From the NCBI GenBank assembly GCA_943372555.1, contig CALRZB010000063.1, positions 1 through 11,886 on the forward strand: 11,886 nucleotides of DNA, read 5' to 3'. The position numbers and the translations under genes are program-made. Within the stretch, counting starts at the first letter, position 1; each line of letters begins with the position of its first letter. The notes under the pieces were generated by a model. It searched no databases and was not told the DNA's origin. It saw only the letters and a list, made by a program, of their open reading frames with translations. The DNA comes from JAIXWP01 sp943372555 (GTDB lineage Bacteria > Bacteroidota > Bacteroidia > Flavobacteriales_D > Sanyastnellaceae). This document shows, in pieces, positions 1-6,827 of this stretch.

Positions 1-1
1 A

Positions 2-337
2 GTTGGTTCTGCTTCAACCCGACTTATAGAAATTTATCAAAGAGAAGGTGAGTTTTATGCTGCAGAGCGAAAGCTTAATTCGCATAATCAGTTTTTTCAA
101 ATTGGTGTTGAGTATGGTTGGATTGGGCTTACTTTATTCTTGATTTTTCTTGTTCTCGCAGCGATAAAAAGTTTTCAAATAAAGAGTTTTATGTACCAAG
201 GATTATTGGGTATGACTGTTTTTAATTTCTTATTTGAATCTTGCTTAGAAGTTCAGGCTGGCGTGGTATTTTTCTATTTCTTTTTGATGCTTTTTTCAAG
301 TGTCGAACAAAATGAGAGTGAAAAGCATTGTATTTGA
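2..337 (+). CDS. O-antigen ligase/polymerase-like membrane protein, C-terminal part (5' end outside the window)
   Basis: The frame is open from base 2 to the TGA at 335-337, giving the last 111 residues of a protein that starts before the window. It contains the motif LNSHNQFFQIGVEYGWIGL, followed by a hydrophobic helix (LFLIFLVLAA), a short basic loop and a second membrane segment ending EVQAGVVFFYFFLMLF. The sequence H-N-Q-[FY] plus 'E.G..GL', then a late 'E...Q.G..FF' helix, is the typical C-terminal end of Wzy/WaaL-type proteins (O-antigen ligase family, PF04932), which join or polymerise surface polysaccharide at the periplasmic face of the inner membrane. A start further in, at the Met codon at 191, is possible on paper, but the motif lies upstream of it, so the gene is truncated by the window edge and not short. 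Ligase, polymerase and exopolysaccharide roles cannot be separated from this fragment. The two glycosyltransferases at 5006-6827 fit a surface-glycan context but are not adjacent. Confidence 0.75.
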   Translation, partial: VGSASTRLIEIYQREGEFYAAERKLNSHNQFFQIGVEYGWIGLTLFLIFLVLAAIKSFQIKSFMYQGLLGMTVFNFLFESCLEVQAGVVFFYFFLMLFSSVEQNESEKHCI

Positions 338-385
338 GTTCATTAACACATTTTAAACATGCGCCAAAAGTGGGGTCGAAAGCGT

Positions 386-393
386 TACCTTTG
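386..393 (+). promoter_or_regulatory. Putative -7 promoter element (TACCTTTG) of the E2 gene
   Basis: TACCTTTG matches the Bacteroidota -7 consensus TAnnTTTG exactly and ends 23 bases before the ATG at 417, implying a short leader. No TTG -33 element is visible at the usual 17-23 base spacing. A 6-bp inverted repeat, AAGTGG (368-373) and CCACTT (397-402), flanks the element; it could be an operator or chance. Confidence 0.5.
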
Positions 394-416
394 CACCACT
401 TTATTAGGATTATAGC

Positions 417-1754
417 ATGTCACAAATAGAATTACTCCTGCCTAAAATGGGCGAAAGTGTGGCCGAAGCCACCATTATTAAGTGGGTTAAAAAAGAAGGT
501 GAGGCTGTGAAAGCAGATGAGCCTATCATTGAAATCGCTACAGACAAGGTTGATAGCGAGGTTCCGTCACCAGAGGATGGTGTTTTACTCAAGTGTCTTG
601 TAAAAGAAGGAGATGTTGTTCAAGTTGGACAGCCCATTGCTATTATTGGCACTGGAGCTTCTGCGTCTGCAGCGCCCGCTGCACAAGCGCCTGTTGCCGC
701 TGCCGCTCCTGCGGTTGTAGCAGCTCCTGCTCACGTTGAGGCTGCAGCTATAGTTGATCCACTTGCAGTTGAAGTTTTGAAAAATGGACCAAGTGGGAAA
801 TTCTATTCTCCGCTGGTAAGAAATATCGCGAAAGAGGAAGGCGTGTCAATGACAGAGCTTGAATCGATTGCTGGTAGCGGCCAAGGTGGTCGTGTTACGA
901 AAGAAGATGTGTTGGCTTTCATAGCTAACCGTGCGAAAGGTGGTTCTGCTCCAGTCGCTGCTGCGCCTGCTGCTGCAGCTGCTCCGGTTGCGTCTACTGC
1001 TCCGATTGCTCCAGCTGCTCATAAGCCTGCGATTTTTGTTGGTGCGAACGATGAAATCGTTGAGATGGATCGTATGCGCAAATTGATCGCTGACCACATG
1101 GTAATGAGCGTTCAAACTTCACCCCACGTTACAAGTTATGTCGAAGCTGATGTAACGAATATCGTGATGTGGCGTGAGAAAGTGAAAAAGACTTTCGAGC
1201 AAAAGCACAAAACAAAATTGACTTTCACTCCATTGTTTATCGAAGCTGTAGCCCGAGCTATTAAAGACTTCCCAGGAGTGAATGTTTCAATCGATGGAAC
1301 AAAAATTATTTACAGACGTGATATTAATATTGGGATGGCTGCTGCGCTTCCAAGCGGTAATTTGATTGTTCCTGTTATCAGAAATGCAGATCAATTAAAT
1401 CTCGTTGGATTGGCTAGTAAGGTTAATGACCTTGCTGACAGAGCTCGCGCTAATAAATTGAGCCCAGACGAAATCCAAGGTGGTACCTATACCTTGACTA
1501 ACGTCGGAACGTTTGGCAACGTGATGGGTACGCCTATTATTAACCAACCACAAGTAGCAATTCTTGCTGTTGGTGCCATCAGGAAGAAACCGGCGGTAAT
1601 TGAAACTCCTTATGGTGATACTTTGGGTATTCGTCACATGATGTTCCTTTCTCACAGCTATGATCACCGTGTTGTAGATGGTGCGCTAGGAGGAAGCTTC
1701 GTTCGCCGCGTTGCTGACTATTTAGAATCATTTGATTTGGATCGCGAGATATAA
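417..1754 (+). CDS. 2-oxoacid dehydrogenase complex E2 subunit (dihydrolipoamide acyltransferase)
   Basis: This is the core E2 of a 2-oxoacid dehydrogenase complex; it moves the acyl group from lipoyl-lysine to CoA. The domain order is complete: N-terminal lipoyl domain (about 2-78) with lipoylation site K44 in ATDKVDSEVPS; an Ala/Pro-rich flexible linker (81-110); the peripheral subunit-binding domain (about 128-168, YSPLVRNIAKEEG to GRVTKEDV); a second Ala/Pro linker (176-203); and the acyltransferase domain (about 210-440) with the catalytic motif HRVVDG (H417, D421). At 445 residues it is a normal one-lipoyl E2. The substrate (pyruvate, branched-chain 2-oxoacids or 2-oxoglutarate) is uncertain; the DKVDSEVPSP lipoyl motif is common in branched-chain-type and generic Bacteroidota E2s, so no symbol is assigned. 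No E1 or E3 gene is present in the window, so the partners lie elsewhere. The ATG at 417 is preceded by a good -7 element and opens directly into the lipoyl domain. Confidence 0.95.
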   Translation: MSQIELLLPKMGESVAEATIIKWVKKEGEAVKADEPIIEIATDKVDSEVPSPEDGVLLKCLVKEGDVVQVGQPIAIIGTGASASAAPAAQAPVAAAAPAVVAAPAHVEAAAIVDPLAVEVLKNGPSGKFYSPLVRNIAKEEGVSMTELESIAGSGQGGRVTKEDVLAFIANRAKGGSAPVAAAPAAAAAPVASTAPIAPAAHKPAIFVGANDEIVEMDRMRKLIADHMVMSVQTSPHVTSYVEADVTNIVMWREKVKKTFEQKHKTKLTFTPLFIEAVARAIKDFPGVNVSIDGTKIIYRRDINIGMAAALPSGNLIVPVIRNADQLNLVGLASKVNDLADRARANKLSPDEIQGGTYTLTNVGTFGNVMGTPIINQPQVAILAVGAIRKKPAVIETPYGDTLGIRHMMFLSHSYDHRVVDGALGGSFVRRVADYLESFDLDREI

Positions 1755-1795
1755 ACTATTTCGCTTTTATTAGTATTTTAGACGGCTTAAAAACA

Positions 1796-1803
1796 CACTT
1801 TTG
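1796..1803 (+). promoter_or_regulatory. Weak -7-like element (CACTTTTG) before the TPR/PD40 gene
   Basis: CACTTTTG differs from TAnnTTTG at one fixed position and ends 14 bases before the ATG at 1818. A TTTT run at 1776-1779 sits 16 bases upstream as a poor -33 candidate. The 63 bases between the E2 stop and this gene contain no terminator hairpin, so read-through from the E2 promoter is equally possible. Confidence 0.25.
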
Positions 1804-1817
1804 CAAAACTGACCTTG

Positions 1818-4004
1818 ATGAGAAGCTTATTATTCCTCTTGTTTTTAATACTCCCAGCACTAGCTAATAGCGCTGTAACGCACCCTCCAAAAGATAGAGG
1901 GAATTATAGCGCGCGTTTCCTTGAAGGAAACAAGTTGATGGAAGAAAAACTATGGTACGAAGCTATCAAACAGTGGAAAGCCATACTTGAGTCCGATCCG
2001 AATAACCCCAACGTCAATTATAAATTGGGTTATTGTTTACTTCAAACGGCAAATGCGAAGAAGGAAGCATTAGACTATTTGGAAGTGGCTGTTGCCAAAA
2101 AGATAAGTAAAAATTACGATGCTTTCGATCCAATGGAGCGCAAAGCCCCTGTTGATGCGTTATATTATCTTGGTGTAGCTCAACACTTGAATTATCAGCT
2201 TGACCCAGCAATTGAGAGCTTTGAAAAGATTAAGAAATCATTGAGTAAGAAGCATAGAATTTATGCTTTGGCGGAAAGAGGAATTGAACAATGCCGAGAG
2301 GCTAAAATTCAAATGGCAAATCCAAAGGCTTATGTCATTACGAATCTTGGACCTGTAGTCAATGGACCACAGAATGATTTTAGCCCTGTGTTGGCGTTAG
2401 ACGAAAGCTCGCTGTTTTTCACTAGCCGTCGTATGCGTCCAGATTCAACAAATAGCAGAATCATTGATCCTGAAACGTCTGAATTCAAAGAAGACGTTTA
2501 CGTTTCTTTCAAAGACATGGAGGGTCAATGGGGACCTGCCGAGATTCTAAACTTGAACTCTGATGAGAATGATGCAACAATTAGTGTTTCTCCAGATGGA
2601 CAAACGTTGTTTATCTACCGAGATAGCTTGGGTGATGGGCGAATCTTGTATAGTAAATTAATTGGAGAGATATGGAGTGATCCAGCCAAGCTCGGTTCCG
2701 ATATCAACTCACCATATTGGGAAACGCACGCAACAGTTTCGGCCGATGAATCGGTATTGTATTTTGTTTCTGATCGCCCAGGAGGGTGGGGAGGACGTGA
2801 CATTTATCGCTGCGTTAAATTACCAAATGGAGAATGGAGTCGCGCATTAAATGCTGGCCCAACAATCAACACACGATACGATGAAGACTCTCCATTCTTA
2901 ACTCCTGATGGAAAAGGAATGTACTTTGCGTCTCAAGGTCACAATAGTATCGGAGGTTTCGATTTGTTCTTTACCAAGCTAGGTCAAGATGGAGAATGGT
3001 CTACCCCTTCAGCAATGGGATATCCACTTAACTCAGTAGACGATGACGTTTTCTTCCAGCCAATGGCCGATGGTGAGCGCGCATTCTATTCTTCAGAAAG
3101 AGATGGTGGTTATGGTAAAAAAGATATCTATTTGATCAATCTTCCATCTGATGATAACAGCAGTAAGCTAGCTGTATTGAAAGGATTTATTATTGGTGAA
3201 GAAGGAAAAGATCTTCCAGATGATTTGAAAATCGTAGTAACCAATGATAAATCTGGCGAGGTATCAGAATACAAACCTAGAAAACGTGATGGTGGTTACT
3301 TGGCAATCTTGAATCCATGTACCAATTATCATGTAGATTATTATCAAGGAAAAGAAAAAATCAAACAAGATAAAATTGAAGTGCCATGCGAAAGCAACTT
3401 CTTGGAGCTTGAGCGTGAGGTATACTTGATTCCTGTTACTCTAGGAAAAACAACTACTCCGAAAGAGGAGACTCCTATCGTTGAAGTTCCTAAAGTGGAA
3501 GAACCTAAGAAAGAAGAACCGAAAGTAGAAGAGCCGAAGAAAGAAGAACCAAAAGCTTCTGAACCAAAAGATTTGGGATATGATGCAAACAACCCAATCA
3601 AAACTCAATTCATCGAATCATTAGGCTACGCTGAATTCTCTCGTTACTTCGTTTACGATTCAAAAGATTTTGGTGCTAAAGAAGTGAAGTTCCAACAATT
3701 TGTTGATGATGTCGAAAAGATTATCAAGAACAACGGAAAGATTACTATCAGCATCGAAGCAAGTGCTTCACGAGTGCCTTCATCAAAGTTCAAAAGCAAT
3801 GAAGAGCTTTGCGCATGGAGAGGCCAGACAGCTCAAGACATGATTGCGAATGAACTTATTGCACGAGGATTTAAACGCGGAACAGACTTCGTATTTACTG
3901 ATCCAATTAATTTGGTTCAAGGAAAGGTATATGAGAAGGATGCCGCAGCGAATAAAGCTATCTACGAGCAGTTCCAGTACATAAAGATTAAAATTGAAGG
4001 ATAA
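1818..4004 (+). CDS. Exported TPR / PD40 beta-propeller / OmpA-like envelope protein
   Basis: A 728-residue exported protein. The N-terminus MRSLLFLLFLILPALANSA is a signal peptide with cleavage near 16-19. Next come TPR-like helices (about 34-160); a PD40/WD40-like propeller (about 172-445) with blades marked by SPDGQTLFIYRDS, SADESVLYFVSDR, TPDGKGMYFASQ and ADGERAFYSSERDGG followed by DIYL; a carboxypeptidase-regulatory-like segment (about 452-540); a Lys/Glu/Pro linker (546-584); and a C-terminal domain (about 600-728) with OmpA-like order, in which R668 in NEELCAWRGQ stands where OmpA has its 'LS..RA' helix. This architecture matches Bacteroidota periplasmic proteins anchored near the outer membrane, including PorE-type type IX secretion proteins. 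That role is inference, since no other T9SS gene is nearby. The OmpA-like part lacks the usual Asp of the GHTD motif. The ATG at 1818 is chosen; a TTG codon immediately before it is a less likely start. A terminator follows. Confidence 0.85.
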   Translation: MRSLLFLLFLILPALANSAVTHPPKDRGNYSARFLEGNKLMEEKLWYEAIKQWKAILESDPNNPNVNYKLGYCLLQTANAKKEALDYLEVAVAKKISKNYDAFDPMERKAPVDALYYLGVAQHLNYQLDPAIESFEKIKKSLSKKHRIYALAERGIEQCREAKIQMANPKAYVITNLGPVVNGPQNDFSPVLALDESSLFFTSRRMRPDSTNSRIIDPETSEFKEDVYVSFKDMEGQWGPAEILNLNSDENDATISVSPDGQTLFIYRDSLGDGRILYSKLIGEIWSDPAKLGSDINSPYWETHATVSADESVLYFVSDRPGGWGGRDIYRCVKLPNGEWSRALNAGPTINTRYDEDSPFLTPDGKGMYFASQGHNSIGGFDLFFTKLGQDGEWSTPSAMGYPLNSVDDDVFFQPMADGERAFYSSERDGGYGKKDIYLINLPSDDNSSKLAVLKGFIIGEEGKDLPDDLKIVVTNDKSGEVSEYKPRKRDGGYLAILNPCTNYHVDYYQGKEKIKQDKIEVPCESNFLELEREVYLIPVTLGKTTTPKEETPIVEVPKVEEPKKEEPKVEEPKKEEPKASEPKDLGYDANNPIKTQFIESLGYAEFSRYFVYDSKDFGAKEVKFQQFVDDVEKIIKNNGKITISIEASASRVPSSKFKSNEELCAWRGQTAQDMIANELIARGFKRGTDFVFTDPINLVQGKVYEKDAAANKAIYEQFQYIKIKIEG
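3492..3551 (+). repeat. Two tandem copies of a 30-bp coding repeat (KVEEPKKEEP)
   Basis: Residues 559-578 of the TPR/PD40 protein are two exact protein copies of KVEEPKKEEP, encoded by near-identical 30-bp units that differ only at synonymous third positions (for example cct against ccg). Partial copies (VEVPKVEEP, EEPKASEPK) flank them. The segment is a charged, proline-rich spacer between the regulatory-like domain and the OmpA-like domain, probably extended in the periplasm. Such repeats readily vary in copy number between strains. Confidence 0.85.
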
Positions 4005-4025
4005 TATCCTGCACATATAAAAATG

Positions 4026-4062
4026 AGAAACCCTCGGAGACTCCCCTCCGAGGGTTTCTTTT
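4026..4062 (+). terminator. Rho-independent terminator after the TPR/PD40 gene
   Basis: The arms AGAAACCCTCGGAG (4026-4039) and CTCCGAGGGTTTCT (4046-4059) form a perfect 14-bp stem with a 6-base loop, followed by TTT at 4060-4062. It lies 21 bases after the stop codon and isolates the TPR/PD40 gene from the exonuclease gene. The short U tract follows only on the plus strand side that matters here; the next gene in this direction begins 120 bases later. Confidence 0.92.
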
Positions 4063-4152
4063 GCTACCCTCCACCGAAATAATCGGTGTGCTACTCTGTT
4101 AAAGGTGAACGCACTTTATTTTCATTTATTTTTTACAAAGCCAACTTCGCAT

Positions 4153-4160
4153 TAGGTTTG
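4153..4160 (+). promoter_or_regulatory. Putative -7 promoter element (TAGGTTTG) of the exonuclease-GT4 unit
   Basis: TAGGTTTG matches the Bacteroidota TAnnTTTG consensus exactly and ends 21 bases before the ATG at 4182. A TTTT at 4131-4134, 18 bases upstream, is an imperfect -33 candidate. A promoter is needed here because a strong terminator ends the preceding gene. The remaining sequence between the two (4063-4130) shows nothing recognisable. Confidence 0.55.
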
Positions 4161-4181
4161 TAAATATTCCCAACAAAAAGT

Positions 4182-5006
4182 ATGAAGCTGAATTTAAAAA
4201 ATCCACTGGCATTTTTCGATCTTGAAACAACAGGAGTGGATGTGGCGAGAGACAGAATCGTTGAAATTGCTATTGTGAAAGTAATGCCAGACGGCAATGT
4301 TCATACTTATCCTGCTCTTCCAGGAAAGGAAAACAGAATTCTAGTGAATCCACAAATGCCGATTCCAATTGAATCATCAATGGTTCATGGAATTTATGAT
4401 GCAGATGTGAAAGAAGCCCCCGTCTTCGATGAAGTAGCTCCGAAACTTTTCAAATTTTTGATGGATTGTGATCTGGGTGGTTTCAATTCCAACAAATTTG
4501 ACATTCCTCTATTGGCAGAAGAATTTCTAAGAGCAGGTATTGACTTTACATTGGAAGGCCGAAATCTCATTGACGTTCAAATCATTTATCACATGATGGA
4601 ACCTCGCAGCCTGAAAGCGGCATACAAGTTTTATTGTGATAAAAGTCTTGATGATGCGCATGAGGCTTTACCTGATGCGATGGCCACTTTCGAAGTGTTC
4701 ACAGCCATGCTTGATAAATACGAGAACACCATTGTCACTGATAAGAAGGGTAATGAAATTACTCCTATTGTAAATGATATGGAAAAGATTCATGAGTTTA
4801 CAGAGAGAAAAAAGAAAGTGGATCTCGCTGGCCAGATTGTGTATAATGATGCTGGCGAAATAGTATTCAATTTCGGAAAATATAAAGGACGACAGGTAAA
4901 GGAAATCTTTGAAGTCGATAAAGGTTATTATGGATGGATACTCAGCGCAGACTTTCCGCTTTACACCAAGAAAGTGCTTACTGATCTCAAGAATGGTACT
5001 CTTTGA
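4182..5006 (+). CDS. DEDDh 3'-5' exonuclease (DnaQ-like) with ExoX-like C-terminal domain
   Basis: A 274-residue DnaQ-superfamily nuclease that should remove nucleotides from 3' ends using two metal ions. All catalytic residues are visible: ExoI FFDLETTG (D13, E15), ExoII FNSNKFDIPLL (D107) and ExoIII HEALPDAMAT (H160, D165), the DEDDh arrangement. The nuclease fold covers about 8-185. After a charged linker (186-222), residues about 226-268 contain FNFGKYKGRQ, then YYGWILSADFPL, the small domain found at the C-terminus of ExoX-type exonucleases. The protein is therefore more like an ExoX-like repair or processing exonuclease than a polymerase III epsilon subunit, although automated annotation often labels such proteins 'DNA polymerase III subunit epsilon'. 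It follows its own promoter-like element. Its TGA stop shares a base with the ATG of the downstream glycosyltransferase gene, so the two are probably co-transcribed and translationally coupled despite unrelated functions. Confidence 0.92.
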   Translation: MKLNLKNPLAFFDLETTGVDVARDRIVEIAIVKVMPDGNVHTYPALPGKENRILVNPQMPIPIESSMVHGIYDADVKEAPVFDEVAPKLFKFLMDCDLGGFNSNKFDIPLLAEEFLRAGIDFTLEGRNLIDVQIIYHMMEPRSLKAAYKFYCDKSLDDAHEALPDAMATFEVFTAMLDKYENTIVTDKKGNEITPIVNDMEKIHEFTERKKKVDLAGQIVYNDAGEIVFNFGKYKGRQVKEIFEVDKGYYGWILSADFPLYTKKVLTDLKNGTL

Positions 5007-6112
5007 TGAACGGAAAAAGAATTGCGGTTCTAGTTTCGAATGACCTTGAGTTTGATCAAAGGGTGGCTAAAGTATGTTCAACGCTCGAACAACTCGGTTA
5101 TCAAATTACTCTTGTGGGGCGCATGCTTCCAACGAGTAAGGCTTTCCAAAGGAATTATCAGATCAAAAGATTCAATTTGTTTTTTACTAAAGGCGCTTTT
5201 TTCTACGCCGCTTTGAATATTCGTTTGTTTTGGTATTTAATGTTCGCTAAAACAGACGTGATCTTGGCGAATGATTTAGACACGCTGTTGCCAGCTTTTC
5301 TCGTTGCAAAATTGCGCGGAAAGGAATTGGTTTATGATAGTCATGAATATTTTACAGAAGCGGAGGGCTTGACTGGTCGGGGTTTTCAGAAAAAAGTGTG
5401 GTTAAGTATTGAGCGGTTTATTTTCCCGAAATTAAAACGTGTCTATACAGTAAATGAAAGCATCGCAAGCATCTATCGTGATTTGTATAATGTGAAAGTA
5501 GATGTGGTTAGAAATATTCCAAGAATATCTCACTTAGAACCGAGTGATCGTTCGGTTTTGAATTTGCCAAAGGATAAGCAAATCGTTATTCTTCAAGGTG
5601 CCTATCTAGATCCGGACCGCGGTGCAAAGGAAGCATTGCAATCAATGGCTTTTTTGGAGAATGTTCTATTAGTCATTATTGGCAGCGGCAGAGAAATGCC
5701 ATTATTAAAGCAACTTGCGAGTGCTCCTGAGTTTAGCACGAAGGTTATTATCCTAGATAGGATGCCAGCAGATAAATTAAGGCAATATACTCAAGTGGCT
5801 GATTTAGGATTGTCACTCGATAAACCTTTGCACTTGAATTATACCATGTCATTGCCTAACAAACTCTTCGATTATATTCACGCTGGAATTCCCGTTGTTG
5901 TCTCAGATTTGCCAGAGCTTCGACGAGTTATAAAAAGCTATAATGTTGGCTGGCTTGTGGCAGCAGTTGAGCCCCGCCAGATAGCTCAAACGATTCAATA
6001 TGCGTTGCAGTCGGAAGAACTTAAAGAAAAGAGAGCAAACTGCATCAAGGCAGCGACAGAGTTGAATTGGGAAAATGAAGAAAAGGTGCTCAAGCGAATA
6101 TTTTCTTTCTGA
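5006..6112 (+). CDS. Glycosyltransferase, GT4-like (GT-B fold)
   Basis: A 368-residue GT-B glycosyltransferase, presumably using a nucleotide-sugar donor at the cytoplasmic face of the inner membrane to build a surface glycan. The N-terminal Rossmann-like domain starts RIAVLVSNDLEFDQRVAK, with the later motif LVYDSHEYFTEAEG (108-121). The C-terminal donor domain begins about 192 (IVILQGAYLDPDRGA) and includes LVIIGSG (222-228) and NKLFDYIHAGIPVVVSDLPE (285-304), the region carrying the donor-binding acidic/Gly pattern of GT4 enzymes. There is no signal peptide; a hydrophobic stretch at about 63-80 probably belongs to the acceptor-side membrane-facing surface. The ATG at 5006 overlaps the exonuclease TGA (TGATG); a TTG at 5003 is a poorer alternative. 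The final 23 bases overlap the 3' end of the convergent GT2 gene. The sugar and acceptor cannot be predicted. Confidence 0.9.
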   Translation: MNGKRIAVLVSNDLEFDQRVAKVCSTLEQLGYQITLVGRMLPTSKAFQRNYQIKRFNLFFTKGAFFYAALNIRLFWYLMFAKTDVILANDLDTLLPAFLVAKLRGKELVYDSHEYFTEAEGLTGRGFQKKVWLSIERFIFPKLKRVYTVNESIASIYRDLYNVKVDVVRNIPRISHLEPSDRSVLNLPKDKQIVILQGAYLDPDRGAKEALQSMAFLENVLLVIIGSGREMPLLKQLASAPEFSTKVIILDRMPADKLRQYTQVADLGLSLDKPLHLNYTMSLPNKLFDYIHAGIPVVVSDLPELRRVIKSYNVGWLVAAVEPRQIAQTIQYALQSEELKEKRANCIKAATELNWENEEKVLKRIFSF

Positions 6113-6827
6113 AAAATTTGAGAGGCACCCATAGGCAGTTCAGCAGAAATAGGGCAGTGGATAATCGTTTTCTTTTCATCTTCAACTCTTCGTTATAAAG
6201 AGACCATGTCACTTGCTTTGATAATCCAGCTGCTTCACAAATGGCAATCGTTTGATCTAGTTTGTAAGCACTAATTTTTTCTTCAAACCACTTCAAGTGC
6301 AAATCATAATCTCCGAAGATTTTATAATCTGTATTGAATAATGCATTTTGAAAAAGAGTTGTTCTGTAGAAACAGCCTTGTTGGTGTAGTGAATTTCTGA
6401 AGTAAAGTGCGGCGGAGAAGCTGCTGCAGTGCACTTCAGGAACCGCTTTATTCTGTATGTGAATATTTCGAATATGTCCAAATACCAACGACACATCTGA
6501 AGTGAAATGAGAAGCTACATGCTCTAATATTTCATCTGAAGCCAACTTGTCATCAGCGCCTAAGACATAAATAATGTTTCCTTCAGCTGCCTTGATTCCT
6601 TTGTTGACTGCATCATAAACGCCGTTATCTTTCTCTGAAATAATAAGCGAAATATTCGCTTCATTGGCTTTGAGAATAGCGGCAGTACCATCTGTTGATT
6701 TTCCATCAACGATAATAAGATCTTTGTGAGAATAGGTTTGGGAAACTACAGAATCAATCGCCGTTTGCAAGGTTTCCTCAGCGTTGAAGCAAGGAATAAT
6801 GACGGTGAAATGATTGGGTCTATTCAT
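6090..6827 (-). CDS. Glycosyltransferase family 2 (GT-A fold)
   Basis: A 245-residue GT2 enzyme. The GT-A domain opens FTVIIPCFNAEETLQTAIDS (7-26), followed by LIIVDGKSTDGT (37-48), SEKDNGVYDAVNKGI (64-78) and the metal/nucleotide-binding acidic motif GADD (90-93). HQQGCFYR (148-155) and FGDYDLHLKW (171-180) match the acceptor/catalytic segment of small WcaA-like GT2 enzymes. The C-terminal tail is basic with one hydrophobic stretch (about 224-237), suggesting peripheral membrane attachment. The ATG overlaps the TAA of ftsE by one base (TAATG), indicating translational coupling to that gene. It ends convergently, overlapping GT4 by 23 bases, with no terminator hairpin between the two genes. 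It probably contributes to a surface polysaccharide or glycolipid; the donor is unknown. Confidence 0.9.
   Translation of the reverse strand: MNRPNHFTVIIPCFNAEETLQTAIDSVVSQTYSHKDLIIVDGKSTDGTAAILKANEANISLIISEKDNGVYDAVNKGIKAAEGNIIYVLGADDKLASDEILEHVASHFTSDVSLVFGHIRNIHIQNKAVPEVHCSSFSAALYFRNSLHQQGCFYRTTLFQNALFNTDYKIFGDYDLHLKWFEEKISAYKLDQTIAICEAAGLSKQVTWSLYNEELKMKRKRLSTALFLLNCLWVPLKFFRKKIFA

Noticed and set aside
140..337. Independent 65-residue small membrane protein
   Set aside because: The frame continues upstream to the window edge and includes the ligase-family motif, so it is the tail of a larger protein.
661..760. Repeat-like gcwgcncc-rich DNA in the E2 gene
   Set aside because: It is the codon pattern of the Ala/Pro interdomain linker, normal for E2 proteins, and not a mobile or regulatory repeat.
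846..1115. Minus-strand frame opposite the E2 gene
   Set aside because: Ser/Arg-rich antisense product of the Ala/Pro linker codons; the E2 domain structure across this region is unambiguous.
3344..3601. 85-residue minus-strand frame with Ser/Phe/Gly repeats
   Set aside because: The apparent repeat is the reverse complement of the Lys/Glu/Pro linker codons of the TPR/PD40 gene.
6293..6496. 67-residue frame on the same strand as the GT2 gene
   Set aside because: Out-of-frame shadow inside the GT2 coding region, whose motifs continue without interruption across it.
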